A stretch of DNA of 44,516 nucleotides, taken from Clostridiales bacterium. GTDB taxonomy: Bacteria > Bacillota > Clostridia > Lachnospirales > Lachnospiraceae. Position 1 is the stretch's first letter; every line of letters begins with the position of its first letter. The notes beneath the pieces were generated by a model that was not told the DNA's origin, ran no database searches, and saw only the letters and a program-made list of their open reading frames with translations. Location of the stretch: assembly GCA_021203365.1 (NCBI GenBank), contig JAJQBI010000073.1, positions 1 through 44,516 on the forward strand. Direction: 5' to 3'. The position numbers and the translations under genes were made by a program. Positions 8,966 to 17,332 of this stretch are shown in pieces.

Positions 8966-9757
8966 ATGAGTAAAACAATAGAATGGATTATGCGTTCATG
9001 GGAAGGCTACTGGGGAGACGGGCTGATTTTTGTCCTGCTTCTTGTCAGCATTGTGGGGCTTCTTATCTTCAGAGGGAAGAAAAGAATTGTACAGCTTTTT
9101 ATCGGATATGTGGCTCTGACGGTATTCCTGTATTTTTGCCCGTGGACTGCGAAGATTATTATGAACTGCATCGGAAGGTCTGTGTACTGGAGGGTACTGT
9201 GGATGATTCCGCTGATTCCCTTTCTGTCCGGCGCCGGCGCAGAGCTGATCCGGAACCATAATCCCCTGGCAGCCAGGGGAATTATAGCGGCTCTTGTGAT
9301 TGCTCTTGTGGTGATCAGCGGGGAAAGTGTCTGGCAGGCGGGCAATTACGAGCTGGTGGATAATGCGCAGAAGGTCCCGGAGGATGTTGTGCGGGTCTGT
9401 GATGCCATCCGGGAGAACAGCGGGGAGGCGGAAATCTGCCTTGCCACGGACGATCATCTGGCCACCTATGTCCGCATTTATGATCCTTCGATCCTTATGC
9501 CTTATGGAAGAAGAGGAAAGGGTGCGGAAAATAACAGAAGTGAGGATCTTTACGATGAGATTATGTCCGGGGATGTGGATTTTGAGAGAGTAGGTGAGCT
9601 GGCCAGAAGCCTGCAGTGCGATTACCTGGCCGTGAAAATCTACAGCACGGAATCTCTGGAGGAGATAAAAAGTACCGGATATTCTCTGGTAAGGATTGTC
9701 AGTCAGTATTATATCCTGCATTATGATTCCTCATGGGAAGAGGACACAGAATATTAA
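8966..9757 (+). CDS. Membrane protein with C-terminal soluble domain, partner of the DUF6077-like gene
   Basis: From ATG 8966 (GGGAGG at 8955-8960) the protein has 263 residues. An amphipathic start (MSKTIEWIMRSWEGYW) is followed by about four helices (LIFVLLLVSIVGLLIF, IGYVALTVFLYF, VLWMIPLIPFLSGAG, AALVIALVVISG), then a soluble C-terminal half of about 130 residues with an alpha/beta look (EICLATDDHLATYVRIY, CDYLAVKIYS). The helix containing WMIPLIPFL is typical of large DUF6077/DUF6541-like Firmicutes membrane proteins. It could be an independent, translationally coupled gene, or the 3' part of a single gene broken at 8893-8970. Function unknown. Confidence 0.7.
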   Translation: MSKTIEWIMRSWEGYWGDGLIFVLLLVSIVGLLIFRGKKRIVQLFIGYVALTVFLYFCPWTAKIIMNCIGRSVYWRVLWMIPLIPFLSGAGAELIRNHNPLAARGIIAALVIALVVISGESVWQAGNYELVDNAQKVPEDVVRVCDAIRENSGEAEICLATDDHLATYVRIYDPSILMPYGRRGKGAENNRSEDLYDEIMSGDVDFERVGELARSLQCDYLAVKIYSTESLEEIKSTGYSLVRIVSQYYILHYDSSWEEDTEY

Positions 9758-9777
9758 CTCTTTTTCCGAAAAAAATC

Positions 9778-9806
9778 TTTACAATTCTTTTACGATGTGC
9801 TAAAAT
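9778..9806 (+). promoter_or_regulatory. Promoter of the tRNA-Arg transcript
   Basis: TTTACA at 9778-9783 and TAAAAT at 9801-9806 are 17 bp apart. The roughly 95-base leader to the tRNA holds a 7-bp inverted repeat (CAGAGAA/TTCTCTG) at about 9862-9877. Confidence 0.7.
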
Positions 9807-9906
9807 CTTAATCACTTCAGGAACTGCTTTGTTAATTTAATATTGTAGTGAATGTACGGCGCAGAGAATTTTCTCTGTTCAGTCCCCGGATGGGGATTGA
9901 GAACAT

Positions 9907-9978
9907 GCACCTGTAGCTCAGTGGATAGAGCAGTGGTTTCCGGTACCATGTGCGGGGGTTCGATTCCCTTCAGGTGTG
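9907..9978 (+). tRNA. tRNA-Arg, anticodon CCG
   Basis: All arms fold. The acceptor is GCACCTG (9907-9913) with CAGGTGT (9971-9977), including a terminal G-U. The D stem is GCTC/GAGC. The anticodon stem GTGGT/ACCAT encloses a loop with CCG at 9940-9942. The T stem is GGGGG/CCCTT with loop TTCGATT. The discriminator is G. CCA is not encoded. It reads CGG arginine codons. An SH3-protein gene begins 91 bases downstream, so the two may share a transcript. Confidence 0.93.
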
Positions 9979-10069
9979 TTCAGAAGTAGATTGCGTCAGA
10001 AAGTTCGATACAGTCTACGGGGATGGCGCAGCCATCCTCATGTACTTTTACGATAAGGAGGACAAGAAC

Positions 10070-11050
10070 GTGGATGATTTCAGAGAATGGTTATCCGATA
10101 ATCTGCGCTACTTTATGCTGGGCGGCGCCATCCTGTTAGTAGTAATTGTCCTGGCTGTTGGAATACGCGCCTGTGTTGGAGGCGGTAAGAATAAAGAAGA
10201 GACGAGCGCAAGCGAGACACAGGAAGATACAGAGTCCGGAACGGATTCGGAAGAGGATTCCGATGCAACTACGGAAAGCGTAACGGTGCTGGAATCTGCC
10301 AGTGAGGAGATCACAACGCTGATTACCGAGTACTACACTGCGCTGGGAGAGAAGGATCTGGATACCCTTCGGACGCTGGAGGAGGATCTGGAGCCATCGG
10401 ATGAGGCGAGTATAACCTCCAGGGATTACATTGAAGGCTATACGGTGAACGAGATCTATATGACAGATGGGCTCACTGAAGGAACTTATGTTGTATATGT
10501 GGTCTTTGATTATATCTGTACAGGGATTGAGACGGCGGTGCCTTCCCTCAGCCAGTTTTATGTTCTGACAGACAGCGACGGGAATCTTCTTATTGACGGC
10601 GACGCGGATGAGAATGAGGAGATCAGCGCCTATACGGAGTCGCTGCAGAGTTATTCAGATGTGCAGGCCCTGATCGCGGAGGTCAGAGAGGCCTATGAGG
10701 AAGCCCAGGCAAATGATGCGGATCTGGCGGAGTTCCTGGAAGGTCTTGGAGAGGACGCGAGTACATCTGCGGATACCTCAACAGAGGACGGAACTACACT
10801 GACAGTGCTGGAGTACTGCAATGTGCGGGCGGAAGCCTCCACGGACGCGGATATCCTGGGACAGCTTGATGAGGGAACGGAGGTTGTCCAGACAGGGACT
10901 GAGGGCGAGTGGATCATCATAGACTATGACGGAGAGACCGGGTATGTGCGCTCGGATCTGTTGGAGGCGGCCGGAACATCGGACACAGAGGACAGTGAGG
11001 AGACAGAAGACAGCGAGGAAGCCGGGGACACCGGGGAAACAGAAGAATAA
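10070..11050 (+). CDS. Membrane-anchored acidic protein with C-terminal SH3b domain
   Basis: From a GTG at 10070, preceded by AAGGAGGA, the product has 326 residues. A short cytoplasmic start (MDDFREWLSDNLRY) precedes one membrane helix at about 16-31. A Thr/Ser/Glu-rich linker follows, then a fold of about 130 residues (DLDTLRTLEEDL to YTESLQSY) of a type seen in uncharacterised clostridial surface proteins. Residues about 243-304 form an SH3b domain (CNVRAEAS to GYVRSDLL) that probably binds peptidoglycan. The tail is a Glu/Asp/Thr repeat-like stretch. Longer starts run into the tRNA gene and are rejected. A surface role is inferred. Confidence 0.82.
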   Translation: MDDFREWLSDNLRYFMLGGAILLVVIVLAVGIRACVGGGKNKEETSASETQEDTESGTDSEEDSDATTESVTVLESASEEITTLITEYYTALGEKDLDTLRTLEEDLEPSDEASITSRDYIEGYTVNEIYMTDGLTEGTYVVYVVFDYICTGIETAVPSLSQFYVLTDSDGNLLIDGDADENEEISAYTESLQSYSDVQALIAEVREAYEEAQANDADLAEFLEGLGEDASTSADTSTEDGTTLTVLEYCNVRAEASTDADILGQLDEGTEVVQTGTEGEWIIIDYDGETGYVRSDLLEAAGTSDTEDSEETEDSEEAGDTGETEE

Positions 11051-11070
11051 GAACGGAATTGTGAATAATG

Positions 11071-11100
11071 ATAAGGCCTGCATATGCAGGCCTTATTCTT
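11071..11100. terminator. Bidirectional terminator between convergent genes
   Basis: A perfect 26-bp palindrome at 11071-11096 is built from AAGGCCTGCA and its complement, flanked by A/T runs. It follows the SH3 gene and includes the stop codon of the opposite-strand gene. Confidence 0.85.
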
Positions 11101-11656
11101 TCAGAATTCCATCCTCTCCGAGAATATAAGTTACTCCGTCCACGGTAATTTCCCCGGTCTGCATAATGCCGTCCTCGTCCAGGTAATACCTGTTTTCACC
11201 GTCATCCAGCCAGCCGGTCTGCATGATTCCCTCTGCGTTAAAATAATATCTGTGGTGGTCTGTGTCTGTCAGCCAGCCGGTGTACGCGGCCCCGTTTACC
11301 ATGAAGAGCCAGCTGCTGCCGCTGGAAGTCCAGACCCCGATGGAGGCCTCTGCGGAAACCTCATAGGTGAAGGATTCTTCTGATTCTGCGCTCTCCTCTG
11401 CGACAGTTTCCTCCTCTGTATTGTCCTCCTCTGCCCCGGCTGCTTCTTCCACGCCGGAAGCGGCGTCCTGTGCGGAGGCAGTAGGATCGTCGCCCTGGTT
11501 TCCGCCGGCGGAGTCCGCTTCAGCCTGTGCGAGGCTGTCCTTTGAGGTGCCTGGCGCAATGGCGGTGGAGCGTGTCAGCAGAACCCCGTATCCAAGACAT
11601 AGAAGAAATGTGAGGAAGAAAAGAAACCAGTTAATTTTGTGTTTGCGTTTTGCCAT
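11093..11656 (-). CDS. Membrane-anchored protein with choline-binding-type wall repeats
   Basis: The protein has 187 residues. One membrane helix near residues 9-27 (INWFLFFLTFLLCLGYGVLL) is followed by an Ala/Glu/Ser-rich spacer to about residue 95. The C-terminal 80 residues hold CW_1-type repeats (WLFMVNGAAYTGWL, RYYFNAEGIMQTGWL, RYYLDEDGIMQTGEI, TYILGEDGILKE), a class that binds choline or other wall polymers in Firmicutes. Four repeats are few for stable binding alone. AGGAGG lies 8 bases before the ATG. It converges on the SH3 protein across a shared terminator. An envelope role is likely; the exact function is unknown. Confidence 0.85.
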   Translation of the reverse strand: MAKRKHKINWFLFFLTFLLCLGYGVLLTRSTAIAPGTSKDSLAQAEADSAGGNQGDDPTASAQDAASGVEEAAGAEEDNTEEETVAEESAESEESFTYEVSAEASIGVWTSSGSSWLFMVNGAAYTGWLTDTDHHRYYFNAEGIMQTGWLDDGENRYYLDEDGIMQTGEITVDGVTYILGEDGILKE

Positions 11657-11803
11657 TGAACGCCTCCTGTGTATTCAGAATGTCGGAATTCCATGAAACG
11701 GACTGCAGAGATCTGCTTCATAACCTTTTAACCCCGGCAGATCTTGTCTGTCCCGTTTCAATCATACAATGCCGGATGAAAAATTACAAGCTGTAATTGA
11801 TGG

Positions 11804-11832
11804 TTGCGGATCCGGAAGAAAAAATATATAAT
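11804..11832 (+). promoter_or_regulatory. Promoter abutting the rluF-type gene (leaderless?)
   Basis: TTGCGG at 11804-11809 and a perfect TATAAT at 11827-11832 are 17 bp apart. The start codon lies 7 bases after the -10 box, exactly where transcription should begin. Confidence 0.6.
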
Positions 11833-11838
11833 TGAAAA

Positions 11839-12588
11839 ATGAGCGAAAATTTATCATCGGCGGAAAGCCGGAACAAAATCAGAATTAATAAATATCTCAG
11901 TGAAGCGGGCTTCTGTTCCCGGAGAGAGGCGGACCGTCTGATTCTTGAGGGCCGCGTCCGTGTGGAGGACCGTGAGGTCCGCATCGGGGAGAAGATATTT
12001 CCGGATGAGAGAATATACGTGGACGGAAAACCGGTCCTTAAGGAAAGCAAAAAGGTCCTGCTTCTGTTTTACAAGCCCAGGGGCATTGTGTGCAGCACCA
12101 GGCGCCAGGGGGATGAGATCACGGTAACCCGGTATCTGGATTATCCGCTGCGGGTCTATCCCGTGGGCCGGCTGGATAAAGACTCGGAAGGGCTGCTCCT
12201 TCTGACCAACCGGGGGGAACTGGTAAATCAGATTCTCCGGGGAAGATATTTTCATGAAAAAGAGTACTGTGTCACGGTTGACCGGGAGATTGACCGTGAA
12301 TTTATATTGAAGATGAGTCAGGGAGTTCCCATCCTCGACACTGTGACCAGACCCTGCGTGGTTCGTCAGACGGGGAAAAGGGAATTCCGGATTATTCTCA
12401 CACAGGGGCTGAACCGGCAGATTCGGCGTATGTGTGAGCATTTTGACTGTCATGTGGTAAAACTGAAACGTATTCGTATTATGAATTTTACGCTGAAAGG
12501 TCTTGAGGCCGGGCAGTACAGGGAGGCCACTGTGGAAGAAATGAGAAAGCTGGAAGAGACAATCGGTCTGGAAAGAGGAAGAAAATGA
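11839..12588 (+). CDS. rluF: 23S rRNA pseudouridine synthase, RluF/RsuA family
   Basis: It isomerises a uridine in rRNA to pseudouridine. The protein has 249 residues. An N-terminal S4 RNA-binding domain covers about 14-60 (IRINKYLSEAGFCSRREAD). The catalytic domain has FYKPRGIVCS and the active-site Asp113 in GRLDKDSEGLLLLT. The C-terminal stretch GLNRQIRRMCEHF with KLKRIRIMN matches RluF (U2604-type) better than RluB or RsuA. No ribosome binding site is visible, and a promoter ends 6 bases before the ATG, which suggests a leaderless message. Its stop overlaps the ligA start by ATGA, so the two are coupled. Confidence 0.9.
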   Translation: MSENLSSAESRNKIRINKYLSEAGFCSRREADRLILEGRVRVEDREVRIGEKIFPDERIYVDGKPVLKESKKVLLLFYKPRGIVCSTRRQGDEITVTRYLDYPLRVYPVGRLDKDSEGLLLLTNRGELVNQILRGRYFHEKEYCVTVDREIDREFILKMSQGVPILDTVTRPCVVRQTGKREFRIILTQGLNRQIRRMCEHFDCHVVKLKRIRIMNFTLKGLEAGQYREATVEEMRKLEETIGLERGRK

Positions 12589-14570
12589 GCGCAGAACAGC
12601 AGAAAAATGCCATGCAGGAGGAGATGAAGGAGCTGATTCCAAGGCTCCTGGCCGCGGAAAAGGCTTATTATCAGGAAGACAGCGAGATTATGAGCAACCG
12701 GGAATACGATGCGCTTTACGATCGACTTCTGGAACTGGAGAAGGCCACGGGAACGGTTCTTGCCGGAAGTCCCACCGTTCGTGTGGGGTATGAGGCGGTA
12801 GATCAGCTTCCCAGGGAAACTCATGAGAGCCCCATGCTTTCTCTGGATAAGACTAAGGAGAGAGAGACACTGCGGGAATTTATGGGAGATCACAAAACCC
12901 TGCTGTCCTGGAAGCTGGACGGTCTGACTATTGTCCTCACCTATGAGAACGGGGAGCTTTCGAAAGCGGTGACCCGGGGAAATGGTGTGGTGGGTGAGGT
13001 GGTCACAAACAATGCCAGAGTATTTAAAAACCTTCCCCTGAGGATTCCATTCACAGGCCGCCTGATCCTGCGGGGAGAGGCCATTATTACTTATTCTGAC
13101 TTCAGGCGTATTAATGAGTCCCTGGGAGAGGCGGAGGCGAAATATAAAAACCCGAGAAACCTTTGCAGCGGCTCCGTGCGTCAGCTGAATAATCAGGTTA
13201 CGGCAGGGCGGAATGTGCGTTTTTACGCCTTTTCTCTTGTAAGCGCCGGGGAGGAGGATTTTCACAATTCCAGGGAAGAGCAGCTGAAATGGCTGGCCGG
13301 TCAGGGATTTCAGGTGGTGGAATACCGTGTGGTGACCGGAGGGAATCTGGATGCGGCGATGGAGTTCTTTGCCGCAGCGGTGGAAGAAAACGATTTTCCA
13401 TCCGATGGGCTGGTGGCCCTCTATGACGATATTGCCTATGGGGATTCTCTGGGCAGAACGGCCAAATTTCCCCGGAATTCCCTGGCCTTTAAGTGGGCGG
13501 ATGAGATTCGGGAGACGACGCTTCTGGATGTGGAATGGAGCCCTTCAAGGACGGGGCTGATTAATCCCATCGCTGTTTTTGAGCCGGTGGAGCTGGAGGG
13601 TACCCGGGTAAGCCGTGCCAGCGTCCATAATGTGAGCATTGTCCGGGAGCTCCGCCTTGGACCCGGGGATCGGATTACTGTTTATAAAGCCAATATGATC
13701 ATTCCGCAGATCGCAGAGAATCTTACCGCCAGCGGGACCCTGGAAATCCCCCAAATCTGTCCCGCCTGCGGAGGAGAGGCCAGGATCCGCAGTGAAAACG
13801 GAGTGGAGTGTCTGTACTGTGTGAATCCGGACTGTGCAGCGAAAAAAATCAAGGCCTTTGCCCTGTTTGCCAGCCGGGATGCCATGAACATTGACGGCCT
13901 TTCCGAAGCCACTCTGGAAAAGTTTATCGGAAAAGGCTTTATCCGTGATTTTGGGGATATATTTGAAATAGAGAAGTATAAGGATGAGATTATTTCCATG
14001 GAAGGTTTTGGGGAAAAATCCTTTGAAAATCTTATGGACAGCCTGGCGAGGGCCAGGAAAACCACCCTTTCCAGGTTGATTTACAGCCTTGGGATTCCCG
14101 GCATCGGGCTTGCCAACGCCAGAATCATCTGCCGTTATTTTGAGGAGGATCTGGAAAGGATTCGCAGCGCCACCGCGGAGGAAATCAGCGCCATTGACAC
14201 AATCGGACCGGTGATCGCGGGGAATCTTACTGATTATTTTTCAAAAGAGGAGAATAATCGAAGGCTGGATTATCTCCTGGGACATCTGGAGATCGAAAAG
14301 GAAGCCTCCGGGGCGGACCAGCGGTTTGCGGGCCTGACCTTTGTAATTACGGGAAGTGTGAACCATTTTTCCAACCGGGGGGAGGCCAAGGCGCTCATTC
14401 AGTCTCTGGGGGGAAAGGTAACCGGTTCGGTTACCGGAAAAACGAATTATCTTATAAATAACGATACTCATTCCGGTTCTGCCAAAAACCGAAAGGCGAA
14501 GGAACTGGGGATCCCGATTCTTTCGGAGGAGGATTTCCTGAGAATGGCCGGGAGACCCGTGGACATGTAA
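12585..14570 (+). CDS. ligA: NAD-dependent DNA ligase
   Basis: It seals nicks in duplex DNA using NAD+ in replication and repair. The length of 661 residues is normal. Domains in order are: domain Ia (YDALYDRLLELE); adenylation domain with nucleophile Lys110 in WKLDGL; OB fold; Cys4 zinc finger at about 390-420 (CPACGGEA, CLYCVNPDC); helix-hairpin-helix repeats (IPGIGLANARIICRYF); C-terminal BRCT at about 583-658 (GLTFVITGSVNHF). Some motifs are diverged from the main LigA: TRGNG instead of TRGDG, and VYKANMIIPQI instead of the usual KAGDVIP. It may therefore be a second, LigA2-like paralogue; whether another ligA exists cannot be judged here. Confidence 0.95.
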   Translation: MSAEQQKNAMQEEMKELIPRLLAAEKAYYQEDSEIMSNREYDALYDRLLELEKATGTVLAGSPTVRVGYEAVDQLPRETHESPMLSLDKTKERETLREFMGDHKTLLSWKLDGLTIVLTYENGELSKAVTRGNGVVGEVVTNNARVFKNLPLRIPFTGRLILRGEAIITYSDFRRINESLGEAEAKYKNPRNLCSGSVRQLNNQVTAGRNVRFYAFSLVSAGEEDFHNSREEQLKWLAGQGFQVVEYRVVTGGNLDAAMEFFAAAVEENDFPSDGLVALYDDIAYGDSLGRTAKFPRNSLAFKWADEIRETTLLDVEWSPSRTGLINPIAVFEPVELEGTRVSRASVHNVSIVRELRLGPGDRITVYKANMIIPQIAENLTASGTLEIPQICPACGGEARIRSENGVECLYCVNPDCAAKKIKAFALFASRDAMNIDGLSEATLEKFIGKGFIRDFGDIFEIEKYKDEIISMEGFGEKSFENLMDSLARARKTTLSRLIYSLGIPGIGLANARIICRYFEEDLERIRSATAEEISAIDTIGPVIAGNLTDYFSKEENNRRLDYLLGHLEIEKEASGADQRFAGLTFVITGSVNHFSNRGEAKALIQSLGGKVTGSVTGKTNYLINNDTHSGSAKNRKAKELGIPILSEEDFLRMAGRPVDM

Positions 14571-14630
14571 GGGATGGATGTCGTGACATATTATCTGATA
14601 CAAAGCTTTTGGATACAGGAGGAATTGTAA

Positions 14631-15569
14631 ATGCCGATAAAAATACAGGGCAATCTGCCTGTAAAGGAGATACTGGAGAGAGAAAATATTTTTGTCATGG
14701 ATGAGACCCGCGCGCTGCACCAGGATATCCGTCCCATACAGATTCTGATTCTGAATCTGATGCCTCTGAAGGAGGAGACAGAGCTGCAGCTTCTCCGCTC
14801 TCTTTCCAATACGCCCCTTCAGGTGGATGTAACTTTTATGGCCGTGGAAAGTCATGAATCAAAAAATACATCGCTCAGCCATCTGAATAAGTTTTACCAG
14901 ACCTTCCGGGAGCTGAAGGAGCGAAGGTTTGACGGAATGATTATCACCGGTGCTCCGGTGGAGCAGATGGAATTTGAGGAAGTGGATTACTGGGGAGAAC
15001 TGGTAAAAATCATGGACTGGGCGGAAAAAAATGTGACCTCCACCATCTATCTGTGCTGGGCGGCCCAGGCGGCTCTCTATCATTACTATGGGCTGCAGAA
15101 GCGTCCTCTTGAGGAAAAAAGATTCGGCCTGTACTGGCACAGGGCCCTGAATCGGAAAATTCCTCTGGTCCGTGGTTTTGACGATATGTTTCTGGCACCC
15201 CATTCCCGTCACACGGAGGTACCCATGGAGGAGATCCGGAAATGTCCGGCTCTGACAGTGCTGGCTGAATCAGAGGAGGCGGGGCTTTTTCTGGCCATGT
15301 CGGACGGGGGAAGGAAGATTTTTGTCATGGGGCATCCTGAGTATGACAGGGTGACGCTGGACGGGGAATACAAAAGAGATCTGAGCCGGAATCTGCCCAT
15401 TGAGATTCCGAAGAATTATTACACAGAGGATAATCCGGAAAATAAACCCCTGCTCATGTGGAGGGCCCATGCCAACAATCTTTACACAAACTGGCTGAAC
15501 TATTATGTGTATCAGAGCACGCCCTATGATCTTTACGGAACGCCGGATTTTGACAGTATTCAGAATTAA
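14631..15569 (+). CDS. metA: Homoserine O-acetyltransferase (MetA family)
   Basis: It acylates homoserine in methionine synthesis. At 312 residues it aligns with MetA by numbering. The nucleophile Cys142 (LCWAAQ), His235 and Glu237 (GHPEYDR) are all present. Residue 111, which sets acyl specificity, is Glu (GAPVEQMEF). Glu111 is the acetyl-CoA form known from Bacillus cereus, while Gly111 gives succinyl-CoA use, so acetyltransferase activity is predicted despite the common name homoserine succinyltransferase. AGGAGG lies 7 bases before the ATG. The 60-base gap after ligA holds no SAM riboswitch or T-box. Confidence 0.95.
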   Translation: MPIKIQGNLPVKEILERENIFVMDETRALHQDIRPIQILILNLMPLKEETELQLLRSLSNTPLQVDVTFMAVESHESKNTSLSHLNKFYQTFRELKERRFDGMIITGAPVEQMEFEEVDYWGELVKIMDWAEKNVTSTIYLCWAAQAALYHYYGLQKRPLEEKRFGLYWHRALNRKIPLVRGFDDMFLAPHSRHTEVPMEEIRKCPALTVLAESEEAGLFLAMSDGGRKIFVMGHPEYDRVTLDGEYKRDLSRNLPIEIPKNYYTEDNPENKPLLMWRAHANNLYTNWLNYYVYQSTPYDLYGTPDFDSIQN

Positions 15570-15730
15570 AATCCGTTTCTCCCGGAAAAAACAGATGGAC
15601 AGGCCTTTATGGAGTCTTTTACTTTTTGGAAATGTGCAGAATGATGAAACAGATGAAAAAAAACAAATTATTTTGTGAATATCGCCGAAAAATTGTCTAA
15701 AAATTTCCACATATTTCACCAATTCTTTGT

Positions 15731-15759
15731 TTGCTTTCTTTTGCTTTTTCTGGTATAGT
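15731..15759 (+). promoter_or_regulatory. Promoter of the phospholipase C-like gene
   Basis: TTGCTT at 15731-15736 and TATAGT at 15754-15759 are 17 bp apart, about 50 bases before the GTG start. Confidence 0.55.
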
Positions 15760-15809
15760 TATGGAGGTAAGAGAAATATAACTTTTACGGGAAAGAAGAG
15801 GATGGAACA

Positions 15810-16406
15810 GTGCGAAAAAAATCACATATGCTTCTGGAAAGATATCTGGCCGATCAGATGCCTGAGGTGAACAGTCTGCAGTGCCACCGCAAGGCTTTCT
15901 GCTTTGGAAACATTCTGCCGGATCTCAGGCCGTCTTTTCTGACGACAAAGCATGAGTTTGCCGGAACTTTTGGCAGTGTGCAGCGAAGAATGAAGGAACT
16001 GGTTGAGTACAGTCCCCGGGAGACGAAGGAGCGGGTGTACTGGCGCAGGCTCGGTGAGGTTCTGCACTATATTGCGGATTATTTTACTTTTCCCCACAAT
16101 CCCTCTTTTCCGGGAAATCTGGCGGATCACACTCATTATGAGAAGATGCTGAAGAACAGTCTTAAGGCGTGTGTCCGCAGCGGGGAGGCAGAAAGGTATC
16201 TGCCCAGGCCACGGCATTTTTACAGTCTGCGTGACCTGGTCGATTACATTAAGCTGCGTCACACGGTGTATATGCAGAAGCCGCGGAATATTGGAGATGA
16301 TATCCATTTTATTATTTCCGTATGCTTTCAGGTAGCGCAGGGGATAGTTCAGCTCTGCGCGAGATATCAGTTCTACATGGAGAACAGAGCCGTTATGGCA
16401 GCATAA
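15810..16406 (+). CDS. Zinc-dependent phospholipase C-like protein
   Basis: The protein has 198 residues and starts at GTG 15810 behind GAAGAGGA. His- and Asp-containing helices resemble the zinc-dependent phospholipase C/S1-P1 nuclease-like family common in clostridia: CHRKAFCFGNILPDLRP, the HYIADYFTFPHN stretch, and ADHTHYEKML. In this family such residues bind a zinc cluster. No signal peptide is visible, unlike secreted alpha-toxins, so an intracellular enzyme or regulator is more likely than a lecithinase. It stands alone between its own promoter and a terminator. Substrate unknown. Confidence 0.75.
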   Translation: MRKKSHMLLERYLADQMPEVNSLQCHRKAFCFGNILPDLRPSFLTTKHEFAGTFGSVQRRMKELVEYSPRETKERVYWRRLGEVLHYIADYFTFPHNPSFPGNLADHTHYEKMLKNSLKACVRSGEAERYLPRPRHFYSLRDLVDYIKLRHTVYMQKPRNIGDDIHFIISVCFQVAQGIVQLCARYQFYMENRAVMAA

Positions 16407-16450
16407 TAGAATGTTTGAATGTATTTTATATGGATTCTGATCGTATTTTG

Positions 16451-16489
16451 AGGCCATGACCATCGGCTCTGCCGGTGTTCATGGCTTTT
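16451..16489 (+). terminator. Terminator after the phospholipase-like gene
   Basis: GCCATGA (16453-16459) pairs with TCATGGC (16479-16485), with an inner CCGGC/GTCGG-like stem, and TTTT follows. Confidence 0.6.
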
Positions 16490-16519
16490 GCATTTGGCGG
16501 ACAGCAAAGGAGGGATACT

Positions 16520-17242
16520 ATGCGGATTGCGGTCTGTGACGACAGTGTTTCATTCCAGAAACAGTTTACCGGGATTGTGCGCGAGTGGGATCCGGGGCAG
16601 TGCCTGGAATGCTTTTCATCCGGTGCGGAGCTGTTAAAGGCTGCGGAGAAAGCGCCTTCCTTTGATATTGTGTTTCTGGACATTTATTTCCCCAGGGAGA
16701 ATGGGATGGATATTGCTGTAAAAATCCGGAAGTTATCACCGGAAACCGGGATTGTGTTTATCACAGTAAGCGAAGACTATGCGGTGGATGCCTATTCTGT
16801 AAACGCAGTCCATTATCTGGTGAAGCCGGTTACAGTGGAAGGAGTGATGGAATCCTTTCGGCGGTTCGAAAATCTCAGGGCAAAGCCGCGCTCTTTTCTC
16901 TCTCTTTCAATCGAACAAAACAATGGAACGGTATATCTGGACGACATTTCCTTTATTGTCAGCGCAGGACATATAAAAGAAATCCATCTGACAGGCGGGC
17001 AGGTTCTGTGCGCCCGAATGAGGTTCCAGGAACTGGAGGAAAAGCTGGATGAGAATTTTCTGAAACTGAATAAGGGCACAATCGTCAATATGGAGCAGAT
17101 CCGGACGATGAGCAGTGATTACTGTCTGCTGCGCGACGGGACGAAGCTCAGTTTTTCCCAGAGGAGAAGGATCGCCATTCGAAATACTTACGAGCAATTT
17201 GTGTATTCGCGTCTGTTCGGAAAAGAAGATGAAGCACAGTGA
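16520..17242 (+). CDS. LytTR-family response regulator (first of two)
   Basis: A protein of 240 residues. The receiver domain (1-115) has the acidic pair in AVCDDS, the phospho-acceptor Asp in VFLDIYFP, Thr/Ser in FITVSED and Lys in HYLVKPVT. The LytTR DNA-binding domain covers about 130-232 (YLDDISFIVSAGHIKEIHL, FLKLNKGTIVNMEQI). This is the AgrA/VirR class that binds paired 9-bp repeats. ATG 16520 was chosen because AAAGGAGGG precedes it. No kinase adjoins; the nearest GHKL kinase is at 21265. The next gene is a close paralogue. Confidence 0.93.
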   Translation: MRIAVCDDSVSFQKQFTGIVREWDPGQCLECFSSGAELLKAAEKAPSFDIVFLDIYFPRENGMDIAVKIRKLSPETGIVFITVSEDYAVDAYSVNAVHYLVKPVTVEGVMESFRRFENLRAKPRSFLSLSIEQNNGTVYLDDISFIVSAGHIKEIHLTGGQVLCARMRFQELEEKLDENFLKLNKGTIVNMEQIRTMSSDYCLLRDGTKLSFSQRRRIAIRNTYEQFVYSRLFGKEDEAQ

Positions 17243-17332
17243 AGAGGTCTCAGGTTTATATGACGGCAGCCGGCTGTGTCTGGCCGGATAAGAAAATTTT
17301 TATGCGCAAAGCAGGGAAGAGGGGGTGTTATT

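Noticed and set aside
9950..10069. A longer start for the SH3 protein
   Set aside because: The extension begins inside the tRNA-Arg gene; GTG 10070 has an AAGGAGGA site and gives a normal membrane-anchor start.
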